Part shown: piece after piece, positions 1-6,526 of the stretch
Layout of the letters: each line of letters starts with the position of its first letter
How positions within the stretch are numbered: the stretch's first letter is position 1
Assembly: GCA_038256525.1 (NCBI GenBank)
Contig: JBBSKF010000158.1
Span: forward strand, 1-7,636
DNA from: SCTD01 sp038256525
GTDB taxonomy: Bacteria; Actinomycetota; Actinomycetes; Mycobacteriales; SCTD01
Length of the DNA stretch: 7,636 nucleotides
Direction: 5' to 3'
Made by a program: the position numbers and the translations under genes
The notes under the pieces: model-generated
What the model was told of the DNA's origin: nothing
Database searches by the model: none
What the model saw: the letters and a program-made list of their open reading frames with translations, nothing else

Positions 1-114
1 ACAGCCGCAGCTGCCGTCGCCCTTGCTCACGGAGGTGCTGTCGGGCTGTGCCTTCTCCCCGCCGCAACCGCAACCACAGTCCTGCTTCACGTCGGTCTGG
101 TCGGACACCGTCAT
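1..114 (-). CDS. N-terminus of a cysteine-rich protein (partial, runs off left edge)
   Basis: Only the first 38 codons are visible and I do not recognise the family. The ATG is at 114-112, preceded by a purine-rich ribosome-binding site and a MerR-type promoter, which together make the start convincing. The visible residues are hydrophilic and hold five cysteines in two clusters: C13-G-C15-G-C17 followed by GG, and C36-G-C38. A Ser/Asp/Lys/Gln-rich stretch lies between them. There is no signal peptide, so the product is probably cytoplasmic. Cys-Gly-Cys clusters like these commonly bind soft metals or metalloids, or act as thiol donors; that role is inference. The gene is divergent from the ABC-transporter operon at 321. 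Alternatives are an N-terminal metal-binding extension of an enzyme or a small metal-binding protein; the missing C-terminal part would decide. Confidence 0.7.
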   Translation of the reverse strand, partial: MTVSDQTDVKQDCGCGCGGEKAQPDSTSVSKGDGSCGC

Positions 115-121
115 GTCACTG

Positions 122-129
122 CCTTCCTT
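122..129 (-). promoter_or_regulatory. Ribosome binding site of the cysteine-rich gene
   Basis: On the minus strand AAGGAAGG lies 7 nt before the ATG at 114. It is the best Shine-Dalgarno-like match in this intergenic region and fixes the start of the left-edge gene. Confidence 0.6.
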
Positions 130-159
130 GTCGGCGGGGGCGTCTGCCCTCGTGCCTCA

Positions 160-190
160 ACTATCAACGTTCAAGCTGGCTGAAGGTCAA
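160..190 (-). promoter_or_regulatory. MerR-type promoter with central dyad, driving the cysteine-rich gene
   Basis: Reading the minus strand, a consensus-like -35 TTGACC (190-185) and a -10-like GATAGT (165-160) are separated by 19 bp. This is longer than the usual 17 bp and is a hallmark of promoters activated by MerR-family regulators through DNA untwisting. A 21-bp imperfect dyad (167-187) sits exactly on the spacer, with half-sites AC-n-TTCA and TGAA-n-GT; 7 of 10 base pairs are symmetric. The predicted start is near 153, giving a leader of about 39 nt. The merR gene at 6041-6520 has a promoter of the same geometry but different half-sites, so a shared regulator is possible but not shown. 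Confidence 0.6.
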
Positions 191-233
191 GTCGTGGGCG
201 GCTGTGACGGTGGACACACGCGTGGGCGGGCCT

Positions 234-252
234 GTCGTCCCCAGGGGACAAC
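234..252. promoter_or_regulatory. 19-bp dyad, possible operator of the transporter operon
   Basis: GTCGTCCCCAGGGGACAAC is symmetric at 8 of 9 base pairs around A243. The two arms leave only a single-base centre, so it cannot form a good RNA hairpin and looks more like a protein-binding site. It lies 69 bp before the ATG of the solute-binding protein, between the divergent genes. A weak -10-like TACCCT (259-264) follows, but I see no convincing -35 for the operon. The binding protein is unknown. Confidence 0.4.
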
Positions 253-320
253 TGCCGCTACCCTTGTCGCTTTGCCAGCGCCCGGTCCCGTGCGCTTCCG
301 AGAGCCAGCCAAAGGTGTCC

Positions 321-2126
321 ATGAACCAGGTCCGCAAGCCGGTGTTGTTGCTGCTACCTCTGCTGTTGGCCGGCCTGGTCCTGCCGGGCAGCGCGGTCGC
401 CCAGAGTCCGGAGGGCAAGCCGCTGCGGGTGGCGATCAACGGCTTCGAGAACAACCTCACGCCGTTCAGCGTGAGCTTCGGCTCCGCGCCCAACACCAAC
501 GACCTCATCGGCCTCGTCTACGACACGCTGTTCTGGTCGCAGGTCAAGGAGGATCCGGAGCCCTGGCTCGCCGAGAGCGCGGAGCCCAACGCCGACATGA
601 CCGAGTGGACCGTGACGCTGCGGGACGGGCTCGAGTGGCAGGACGGTGTGCCGCTGACCGCCGCTGACGTCGCCTTCACCTTCGAGTACTACAAGAAGCA
701 GGCCGGTGCCTCCGGTCGCTACGCCCACCACGTGTCCGACGTGCCCCTCTTTCAGTCCGCGACGGTCGTCGACGAGCAGACGGTGAAGATCACCTACGGC
801 GCGCCCGCGCCACAGTTCAAGGTGATGCCCGGCGCAGACCTGCCGATCCTGCCCAAGCACATCTGGGAGTCGGTCACCGACCCCAAGACCATGAGCACCG
901 GTCTGCCGGTGGGCTCCGGGCCGTACAAGCTGGTCGAGATCGTGCCCGACCAGCTCTACCGGTTCGAGGCCAACGAGAAGTACTTCAAGGGCAAGCCCAC
1001 CGTCGACAAGCTCGAGCTGCCGGTCGTCAAGGACCCCTCGGCTGCCTTCTCCGCGCTGCGGACCGGTGAGGTGTCGTCGGTGGCCTTCAACGTGCCGCCG
1101 GAGCTGTTCGACCAGTTCTCCAAGAACCCCGACCTCGCGCTGGCCAAGAGCACCCGCTATCAGTCGACGCAGGTGAACTTCAACGCCCGCAAGGCCCCGC
1201 TGAGCGACCCCAAGCTGCGCAAGGCGATGAGCATGGCCACCGACAAGGACGCCTTGGTCGAGACCGTCCTGCTCGGCCGCGGCACGCCCGGACTCCCGAC
1301 CTTCCTGCACCCGGACTCGGTCTGGGGCACCAAGGACACGAAGTCGGACTACGACCCTGAGGCCGCGAAGAAGATGCTCGATGACGCCGGCTACACGCCA
1401 GGTGCGGGCGGGATCCGCGTCGCACCCGACGGCAAGCCGCTGAGCTTCTCGATGCTGGTGAACTCCTTCATCCCGCAGGACGTACGCGCCGGTCAGCTGA
1501 TCGCCCAGCAGCTGGCGCCCCTGGGGGTGGAGTTCAAGGTCGAAGCTCTGGACCCGGCTGCCCTGACGGCTCGGCGCCGCCCCGCCGTGATGGGCGACGT
1601 GCCGCCGTACGACGCCTACATCACCAACCTGGAGTCGCACGGCCACGTCGACCCCGACGCGCTCTACTACTTCTTCCACTCGCCCGGACCCAAGGGCTTC
1701 GGTGTCGGCATCACCGGCTACACGAACCCGGCGTTCGACAAGATCGCTGAGGCGGCCACGACGGCGCCGAACGACGAGCGCAAGAAGCTGATCGCCCAGC
1801 TGCAGGAGACCATCGCCACCGACGCGCCCTCCATGGCCCTTTGGTACAAGGACGGCGACTGGGCCTACCGCCCCGCGGACTACGACGGTTGGGTGGCCGA
1901 CCCGGGTCAGGGCATCCTGACCAAGCGCTCGTTCCTGCCGGAGTACGTCAAGGTGGCCCGGGCGTCTCGGGAGTCCGGCGAGGACGGTGGGTCTGCCGCC
2001 GGCGAGAGCACCGAGGACGGTGGCAGCAACCTGCTGCTCCCCGTCGTCGCCATCCTCGCTCTTGTGGGTGTCGGGATCGTGGTCGCCCGTCGTCGTCGCC
2101 CGGCCGGCGCTGACGACGACGACTGA
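321..2126 (+). CDS. ABC transporter solute-binding protein (SBP_bac_5 family) with C-terminal membrane anchor
   Basis: 601-residue extracellular binding protein of the peptide/nickel family, capturing ligand for the permeases encoded next. The frame is open further upstream, but the ATG at 321 has AAAGG 5 nt ahead and is followed at once by a signal peptide: basic Q-V-R-K-P, a Leu-rich core, and AVA27|Q28 as a type I cleavage site. No lipobox cysteine is present, so it is not a lipoprotein. Family hallmarks are the WTVTLRDGLEWQDG segment near residue 96 with L-T-A-A-D-V after it, the GSGPYKL stretch, VNFNARKAPLSDPKLRKAMS and the YDPEAAKKMLDDAGY segment. A Gly/Ser/Glu/Asp-rich linker then leads to a hydrophobic helix (about 571-589), RRRR and a DDDD tail. 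It is therefore probably held at the membrane by its C-terminus. Substrate unknown; oligopeptides, nickel and other small ligands are all possible for this family. Confidence 0.93.
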   Translation: MNQVRKPVLLLLPLLLAGLVLPGSAVAQSPEGKPLRVAINGFENNLTPFSVSFGSAPNTNDLIGLVYDTLFWSQVKEDPEPWLAESAEPNADMTEWTVTLRDGLEWQDGVPLTAADVAFTFEYYKKQAGASGRYAHHVSDVPLFQSATVVDEQTVKITYGAPAPQFKVMPGADLPILPKHIWESVTDPKTMSTGLPVGSGPYKLVEIVPDQLYRFEANEKYFKGKPTVDKLELPVVKDPSAAFSALRTGEVSSVAFNVPPELFDQFSKNPDLALAKSTRYQSTQVNFNARKAPLSDPKLRKAMSMATDKDALVETVLLGRGTPGLPTFLHPDSVWGTKDTKSDYDPEAAKKMLDDAGYTPGAGGIRVAPDGKPLSFSMLVNSFIPQDVRAGQLIAQQLAPLGVEFKVEALDPAALTARRRPAVMGDVPPYDAYITNLESHGHVDPDALYYFFHSPGPKGFGVGITGYTNPAFDKIAEAATTAPNDERKKLIAQLQETIATDAPSMALWYKDGDWAYRPADYDGWVADPGQGILTKRSFLPEYVKVARASRESGEDGGSAAGESTEDGGSNLLLPVVAILALVGVGIVVARRRRPAGADDDD

Positions 2127-2128
2127 CC

Positions 2129-3112
2129 GTGGCGCGACATGTGCTGCGCACCACCGTGCAGTACGCGCTCGTGCTGTTCGCGGCGGTGTGCCTGAACTTC
2201 GCGCTTCCCCGGCTCGCCCCGGGCGACCCGGTCGACTACCTGTTCCCGCCGGAGCAGACCGGGGTGATCACGCCGGAGCAGCGGGCGCAGGTGCTCGGCG
2301 AGTTCGGGCTGGACGAGCCGGTGCCGACCCAGTTCGGGCGTTACCTGGCCGGGATCGCCCGCGGCGACCTGCTGCTGTCGGTGCGGTACGGCCGGCCGGT
2401 CGTCGACCTGCTCGCCGAGCGGATCGGCTGGACCCTGCTGCTGGTCGGCAGCGCGGTGGTGATCTCCGGTCTGATCGGCACCGTGCTCGGCTTCCGCTCG
2501 GCGTGGCGGCGTGGCTCGGCAGGTGATGCACCGGTGCTTTCCGGGGTGATGTTCCTCGACGCGCTGCCGCCCTTCTTCGTCGGTCTGCTGCTGTTGCTGG
2601 TCTTCTCCGTGACGCTCGGCTGGCTGCCCACGTTCGGCGCCCAACCCTCGGTGAGTGCGGACGGCCTGGAGTTCGTGATCGAGGTCGGCAAGCGGCTGAT
2701 CCTGCCGCTGGCCACGCTGACGGCGACGTCCATCGGGCCGATCTATCTGGTCGCACGGTCTGCACTGCTCTCGGAGTTGCGCGAGGACTACGTGCTCATG
2801 GCCGAGGCGAAGGGTCTGACCCAGCGTCAGGTCCGCCGCCACGCACAGCGCAACGCCCTGCTGCCGGTCTCGACGATCATCCTGATCGGGCTGGGGACGC
2901 TCGCCGGTGGTGCGGTCGTCGTCGAGACCGTCTTCTCCTATCCGGGACTCGGGCGGCTGATCTACGAGAGCGTGCTGGCCCGCGACTACCCGGTGATGCA
3001 GGGTGCGTTCCTGCTGCTGGCGATCGGGGTGATCGCGGCGAACTTCCTGAGCGACCTGCTCTATCCGGTGCTCGACCCGCGCGTCCGCCAATCGGCGGGA
3101 GCACGCGCATGA
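2129..3112 (+). CDS. ABC transporter permease, DppB-like
   Basis: 327-residue inner-membrane subunit forming half of the translocation channel. It starts at GTG 2129, two bases after the stop of the binding protein; no clear ribosome-binding site is visible, so translational coupling is likely. Hydrophobic segments lie near residues 9-26, 102-122 and 136-163, with further ones in the C-terminal half. The N-terminal segment ending in P-R-L-A-P-G-D-P is characteristic of DppB/OppB permeases. The cytoplasmic EAA loop that docks on the ATPase is at 225-246 (A-E-A-K-G ... N-A-L-L-P). The V-V-E-T-V-F-S-Y-P-G-L-G-R-L motif and a C-terminal DLLYPVLDPRVR segment complete the family pattern. The stop overlaps the next start by 4 nt (ATGA). 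Confidence 0.93.
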   Translation: MARHVLRTTVQYALVLFAAVCLNFALPRLAPGDPVDYLFPPEQTGVITPEQRAQVLGEFGLDEPVPTQFGRYLAGIARGDLLLSVRYGRPVVDLLAERIGWTLLLVGSAVVISGLIGTVLGFRSAWRRGSAGDAPVLSGVMFLDALPPFFVGLLLLLVFSVTLGWLPTFGAQPSVSADGLEFVIEVGKRLILPLATLTATSIGPIYLVARSALLSELREDYVLMAEAKGLTQRQVRRHAQRNALLPVSTIILIGLGTLAGGAVVVETVFSYPGLGRLIYESVLARDYPVMQGAFLLLAIGVIAANFLSDLLYPVLDPRVRQSAGARA

Positions 3113-4890
3113 CCGCCCAGCCGCTGCTGTCCAACGACACGACTGCGCTGCCGCTCCCGGTGACGGCGCCGCGCCCGGCGGGCTCGCCGGGTCGCACCCT
3201 GGGTCGACTCGGGGCGGTGCTGCTCTCGATCCTGCTGATCGGCGCGGTGTTCGCTCCCCTGATCGCCCGCCATCCGGCAACCGGACGGTCCGGTCGGCCG
3301 TTCGAGGCGCCCAGCGGCGAGCACTGGCTGGGCACCAACGACATCGGTGAGGACCTGTTCGCCCAGCTGCTGTTCGGTGCGCGGGTGTCGCTGACGATCG
3401 CGCTGCTCGCGGCACTCGTCGGCGTCGGGGTGGGTCTGGCCGTCGCGCTGCTGGCCGGCTACAGCCGAGGCCGGGTCGAGACAGTCCTCATGCGAATCGT
3501 CGACCTGACCTTGGCCTTCCCATTCCTCGTGCTGGTGATCGTGCTGGCGGCCTTCTTCGGGCGGAACCTGTTCACGACGGTCCTCGTCATCGGCGCCGTC
3601 GTGTGGTCCCGGCCGGCCCGGGTCCTGCGCTCGCAGGTCGTCAAGGCGCGCGAGAATCAGCACGTCCTCGCAGCGCAGGCGATGGGCGCGACCGGCCCGC
3701 GGATCATCACCCGGCACCTGCTGCCGCGGGTGGCACCGCTGGCAGCCGCGCAGTTCGTCCGGGTGGCCAACATCGCCGTCATGCTCGAGGCCTCGCTGGC
3801 CTTTCTCGGCCTCGGCGACCCGACGCGGGTGAGCTGGGGGTCGACACTGCACTTCGCGAGCACCGCCAACGCGATCCTCACCGACTCCTGGCCGTGGTGG
3901 ATCCTGCCGCCCGGACTCGCTCTGACCGTGGCCGTGGTGGGCCTTGCGTTCCTCGGCTACGCCATCGAGGAGTGGGCCGACCCCCGGCTGGCCGGGAGCA
4001 CCCGCCCGCGGCGCACGGCCAGTGGGAGCAACCAACCGCCGCTGACCGCCGCGGCCGACTACACCGGACCGGTGCTCGAGGTCCGCGACCTGTCGGTCGA
4101 ATACCGCACGGACCGGGGGACCAAGCTCGCGGTCGACGAGGTCAGCTTCGCGGTCGGGGCCGGCCGCACCGTCGGCCTGGTCGGTGAGTCGGGCAGCGGC
4201 AAGAGCACGCTCGTGACCGCGCTGCTCGGGCTGACCCGCCCGCCCGGCCGGGTCACCGCCGGCACGGTCCTGCTCAACGGCCACGATCTCGGCCGGGCCA
4301 AGCGGTCGCTGCTCGAAGGAGCCCGCGGCCGGCAGATCGCCCTCGTCCCGCAGAGCGCCATGAATGCGCTCAACCCGGCGTACCCGATCGTTCGTCAGGT
4401 CGCCGAGGCGGCCGAGCTCACCCGGGACGCGCCCGCTGCTCGCGCCCGTGCGGCTGAGTTGCTGGAGCTGGTCGGTATCCCCGCGGAGCGCCACCGCGCC
4501 TTCCCGCACGAGTTCAGCGGCGGGATGCGGCAGCGGGTGGTGATCGCGATGGCGCTGGCCAACGACCCCGACCTGCTGCTCGCCGATGAGCCCGTCACCG
4601 GGCTCGACGTCGTCACGCAGGCCAAGATCATGAAACTGCTGCTGGACCTGCAGAAGAAGTTCGGGATGTCGCTGCTGCTCATCTCGCACGACCTGCCGCT
4701 GGTGGCGCATGCCGCTGACGAGATGCTGATCATGCACCGCGGCCGGATCGTCGAGGCCGGCCCGACGGTGCAGGTGACCGGCTCGCCGCAGCACTCCTAC
4801 ACGCGCCACCTGCTGGAGGCCTTCCCCGGCGTACACGGTCCTCGGGTCGTCTCCGGCTCGGCGCCGGCGCGATACCAGGAGCCGTCGTGA
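3109..4890 (+). CDS. Fused ABC transporter permease (DppC-like) and ATP-binding protein (DppD-like)
   Basis: 593-residue two-domain protein. Residues 1 to about 300 are a DppC-like permease: a membrane segment near 40-60, the family signature 'HWLGTNDIGEDLF', and the EAA loop from A188-A-Q-A-M-G193 onward, followed by L-E-A-S-L-A-F-L-G-L-G. A Pro/Arg/Ser/Thr-rich linker (about 300-322) joins it to a complete nucleotide-binding domain. That domain has Walker A G359-E-S-G-S-G-K-S-T, Q-loop Q415, signature F469-S-G-G-M, Walker B with D493 and E494, and H-loop H527. A short oligopeptide-transporter C-terminus follows (H-S-Y-T-R-H-L-L). Such proteins are usually separate; the fusion fixes their ratio. 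No frameshift or internal stop separates the halves. Start and stop overlap the neighbours by 4 nt each. Confidence 0.93.
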   Translation: MTAQPLLSNDTTALPLPVTAPRPAGSPGRTLGRLGAVLLSILLIGAVFAPLIARHPATGRSGRPFEAPSGEHWLGTNDIGEDLFAQLLFGARVSLTIALLAALVGVGVGLAVALLAGYSRGRVETVLMRIVDLTLAFPFLVLVIVLAAFFGRNLFTTVLVIGAVVWSRPARVLRSQVVKARENQHVLAAQAMGATGPRIITRHLLPRVAPLAAAQFVRVANIAVMLEASLAFLGLGDPTRVSWGSTLHFASTANAILTDSWPWWILPPGLALTVAVVGLAFLGYAIEEWADPRLAGSTRPRRTASGSNQPPLTAAADYTGPVLEVRDLSVEYRTDRGTKLAVDEVSFAVGAGRTVGLVGESGSGKSTLVTALLGLTRPPGRVTAGTVLLNGHDLGRAKRSLLEGARGRQIALVPQSAMNALNPAYPIVRQVAEAAELTRDAPAARARAAELLELVGIPAERHRAFPHEFSGGMRQRVVIAMALANDPDLLLADEPVTGLDVVTQAKIMKLLLDLQKKFGMSLLLISHDLPLVAHAADEMLIMHRGRIVEAGPTVQVTGSPQHSYTRHLLEAFPGVHGPRVVSGSAPARYQEPS

Positions 4891-5678
4891 CGGCTGAACT
4901 GCTGGAGCTGTCCGGGGTGTCCCGGACCTATCAGCGGCGCACCGCGGGTGGCCGTCAGGGCATCGCCGTCCCGGCGGTGACCGATGTGTCGCTCACCCTG
5001 GGCAAGGGCGAGATCCTCGGGCTGGTCGGCGAGAGCGGCGCCGGCAAGACCACTCTCACCCGGCTGATCCTGGGGCTGGAGCGCCCGGACGTCGGTGAGG
5101 TTCGGCTCGACGGGCTCGACCTCGCCACGCTGTCAGGCCGCGCGCTGCGCACCGCGCGGCGCCGGATGCACCTGATCCTGCAGGACCCCTACCAGTCCCT
5201 GCACCCGGGGATGCGGGTCTGCCGCTGCGTGGGCGAACCGCTCGCGATCGGCGGGGTCGCGCGCGGCTCGAGAGCGGCTCGGGTCGACCCGGCGCTGGAG
5301 GAGGCCGGCCTCAGCCCGGCGTCGGACTACAACGACCGCTTCCCGCACGAGCTGTCCGGCGGTCAGCGGCAGCGGGTCGCCCTCGCCCGCGCGCTCGTCG
5401 GCCGCCCGGAGCTGGTCATCGCCGACGAGCCGACGTCGATGCTCGACGCGTCGCTGCGCTACGAGATCCTCAGCCTGATCACTGCGCTTCGCGACGCGCA
5501 CGGGACCGCCTTCATCGTCGTCACCCATGACCTCGCGCTCGCCCGGCACGTGGCCGACCGCATCGCCGTGCTGCAGCACGGGCGGATCGTCGAGTGCGCC
5601 GACACCGAAGCCGTCATCACCAGGCCCGTCCATCCCTACACCCGGACGTTGCTCGCCGCGAGCGAGAGCGTCCGCTGA
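4887..5678 (+). CDS. ABC transporter ATP-binding protein (DppF-like)
   Basis: 263-residue second ATPase, expected to pair with the ATPase domain of the preceding fusion protein. The GTG at 4887 overlaps the upstream stop (GTGA) and has AGGAG at 4877-4881, 5 nt ahead. Catalytic elements are intact: Walker A G48-E-S-G-A-G-K-T-T, Q-loop Q99, signature L156-S-G-G-Q, Walker B with D180-E181, and H-loop H214. After Walker B the protein reads T-S-M-L-D-A-S-L-R instead of the more usual S-A-L-D-V-S, a variant D-loop. The C-terminus ends in the family pattern H-P-Y-T-R-T-L-L, close to the minimum length for these ATPases, so any extended C-terminal regulatory region is missing. Confidence 0.93.
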   Translation: MTAELLELSGVSRTYQRRTAGGRQGIAVPAVTDVSLTLGKGEILGLVGESGAGKTTLTRLILGLERPDVGEVRLDGLDLATLSGRALRTARRRMHLILQDPYQSLHPGMRVCRCVGEPLAIGGVARGSRAARVDPALEEAGLSPASDYNDRFPHELSGGQRQRVALARALVGRPELVIADEPTSMLDASLRYEILSLITALRDAHGTAFIVVTHDLALARHVADRIAVLQHGRIVECADTEAVITRPVHPYTRTLLAASESVR

Positions 5679-5692
5679 CCGAAAGGCTCGAC

Positions 5693-6064
5693 ATGACACG
5701 CAAGCGCCTGATCTTCTTCGCGAGCGCCGACCCGCGGATCAACCACCTGCCGACCGAGAAGGCCTATCACTTCGCCTCGGTGGCTGCCAAGGCCGGGCTC
5801 GACGCCGAGGTGCGCCTGGCCGGCGACGCCGTTCGCGTCGCCCAGCCCGACGGGGTCCCTGCGACGCCGGAGGGCGCGGCGCTGCAGGAGAAGGCGCGGG
5901 GCGGGGCGCTCGCGCCGTACCTCGTCTCTCTTTGACCGGGTTGCGTAGGCACCCGTGAGGTGTCCAAGGACCAGATCGACAGCATCGGCGGGGTGGAGCG
6001 TCAGCTCACCGAGATCCTCATCGAGGTCGCGGAGGGACGCTCAGAGCTGATCTACATGGGGTGA
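5693..6064 (+). CDS. DsrE-like small protein, candidate selenoprotein (in-frame TGA at codon 81)
   Basis: The ATG at 5693 is preceded by GAAAGG with 6 nt spacing and lies 14 nt after the ATPase stop, so it is the last gene of the operon. Residues 1-80 have the DsrE/DsrF-like pattern: an N-terminal strand (K-R-L-I-F-F-A), a helix (E-K-A-Y-H-F-A-S-V-A-A-K-A-G-L) and the strand E-V-R-L-A-G-D-A-V. TGA 5933-5935 would end it there, just before the region where the family usually carries its functional cysteine. Reading through gives S-L-U81-P-G-C84, then 42 more codons to TGA 6062-6064, including an I-D-S-I-G-G turn, an I-L-I-E-V-A helix and a terminal E-L-I-Y-M-G strand. Of those 42 codons 36 end in G or C, as in coding sequence. 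Full length is 123 residues, normal for the family. The U-x-x-C pair suggests a redox or sulfur/selenium-relay site. Alternative: a TGC-to-TGA nonsense mutation or a sequencing error. Confidence 0.75.
5937..5965 (+). promoter_or_regulatory. Candidate bacterial SECIS hairpins just downstream of the UGA codon
   Basis: Two mutually exclusive hairpins follow UGA 5933-5935 inside the coding frame. Hairpin A (5937-5955): stem CGGGU/ACCCG, bulged U5942, GC/GC, loop GUAG. From memory, its GGUUGC...GCACC outline is close to the E. coli fdhF element, but it begins only 1 nt after the UGA. Hairpin B (5948-5965): CACC (5950-5953) pairs GGUG (5959-5962), extended by GG/CC around a bulged U5963, with loop CGUGA starting 18 nt after the UGA. 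B matches the usual bacterial rules, as I recall them: about 16-37 nt from UGA to the apical loop and a G among the first two loop bases. Either could bind SelB; this was judged by eye, with no folding energy computed. Confidence 0.55.
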
Positions 6065-6520
6065 GGGCCGTGGGCAGGGCGGATCGACCGGACAGGTGCA
6101 CAGCGGTGACCCGCACTGGTGCAGTCCCTGCGCGGCGTCCGCGCCGTCCGTGACATCGCGCCCGGCCCGGCGCTGGACGTTCGACAGCAGCTGCCGCAGC
6201 GCCTGCAGCTCGTCGATGCGCCGATCGGTGTCCCGCAGCTTCTGGGTCACGAAGGTGGACAGGTCCGCCTGCCCGTGCTCGCCGCAACCCTCCGCGACGT
6301 CCAGGAGCTCACCGAGCTCCTTGATGCTGACATCCAGGGCGCGGGCCCGCCGGATCAGATCCAGCCGGGGCAGCGCCGCCGCGTCGTACAGCCGATATCC
6401 CGCTGCGGTGCGCGTCACCGGCACAACGAGATCGGCCTGCTCGTAGAGGCGTAGGGCCTTGCGGGACAGGCCGGTCCGCTTGATCACGTCGCCGATCGTC
6501 AGCAGTTCCTGTGCCTCCAC
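6041..6520 (-). CDS. MerR-family transcriptional regulator, probable divalent-metal sensor
   Basis: 159 residues from the GTG at 6520; a TTG at 6532 would add four residues but lies in the -10 region. The order is classic MerR: winged helix (T-I-G-D-V-I-K-R-T-G-L-S-R-K-A-L-R-L-Y-E, then G-Y-R-L-Y), a linking helix with I-K-E-L-G-E-L-L, and a long dimerisation helix ending near residue 120. Cys79, followed by H82, sits where ZntR and MerR carry their first metal ligand; copper sensors such as CueR have Ser there. This points to a divalent metal or metalloid. The C-terminal tail adds C136, C141, C143 and C149, a plausible rest of the site. It converges on the DsrE-like gene, overlapping its read-through end by 24 bp. 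The inducer cannot be named from sequence. Confidence 0.9.
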   Translation of the reverse strand: MEAQELLTIGDVIKRTGLSRKALRLYEQADLVVPVTRTAAGYRLYDAAALPRLDLIRRARALDVSIKELGELLDVAEGCGEHGQADLSTFVTQKLRDTDRRIDELQALRQLLSNVQRRAGRDVTDGADAAQGLHQCGSPLCTCPVDPPCPRPSPHVDQL

Positions 6521-6526
6521 GCTGCC

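Noticed and set aside
48..320. Upstream extension of the binding-protein frame to position 48
   Set aside because: It would put about 90 Arg/Ser/Pro-rich residues before a signal peptide and overlap the divergent gene and its promoter. The ATG at 321 has a ribosome-binding site.
354..1679. Minus-strand open frame of 441 codons opposite the binding protein
   Set aside because: Low-complexity Arg/Val/Gly/His composition and no start signal; it is a shadow of the real gene.
1907..4836. Long minus-strand open frames opposite the permease and ATPase genes
   Set aside because: They are Arg/Gln/His/Gly-rich mirrors of strongly supported plus-strand genes, with no recognisable domain, as expected in high-GC DNA.
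5933..5935. The TGA as a simple nonsense mutation or true end of the gene
   Set aside because: Not fully excluded. The preserved frame, coding-like codon use, UxxC placement and following hairpin make selenocysteine more likely, but the Sec genes lie outside the window.
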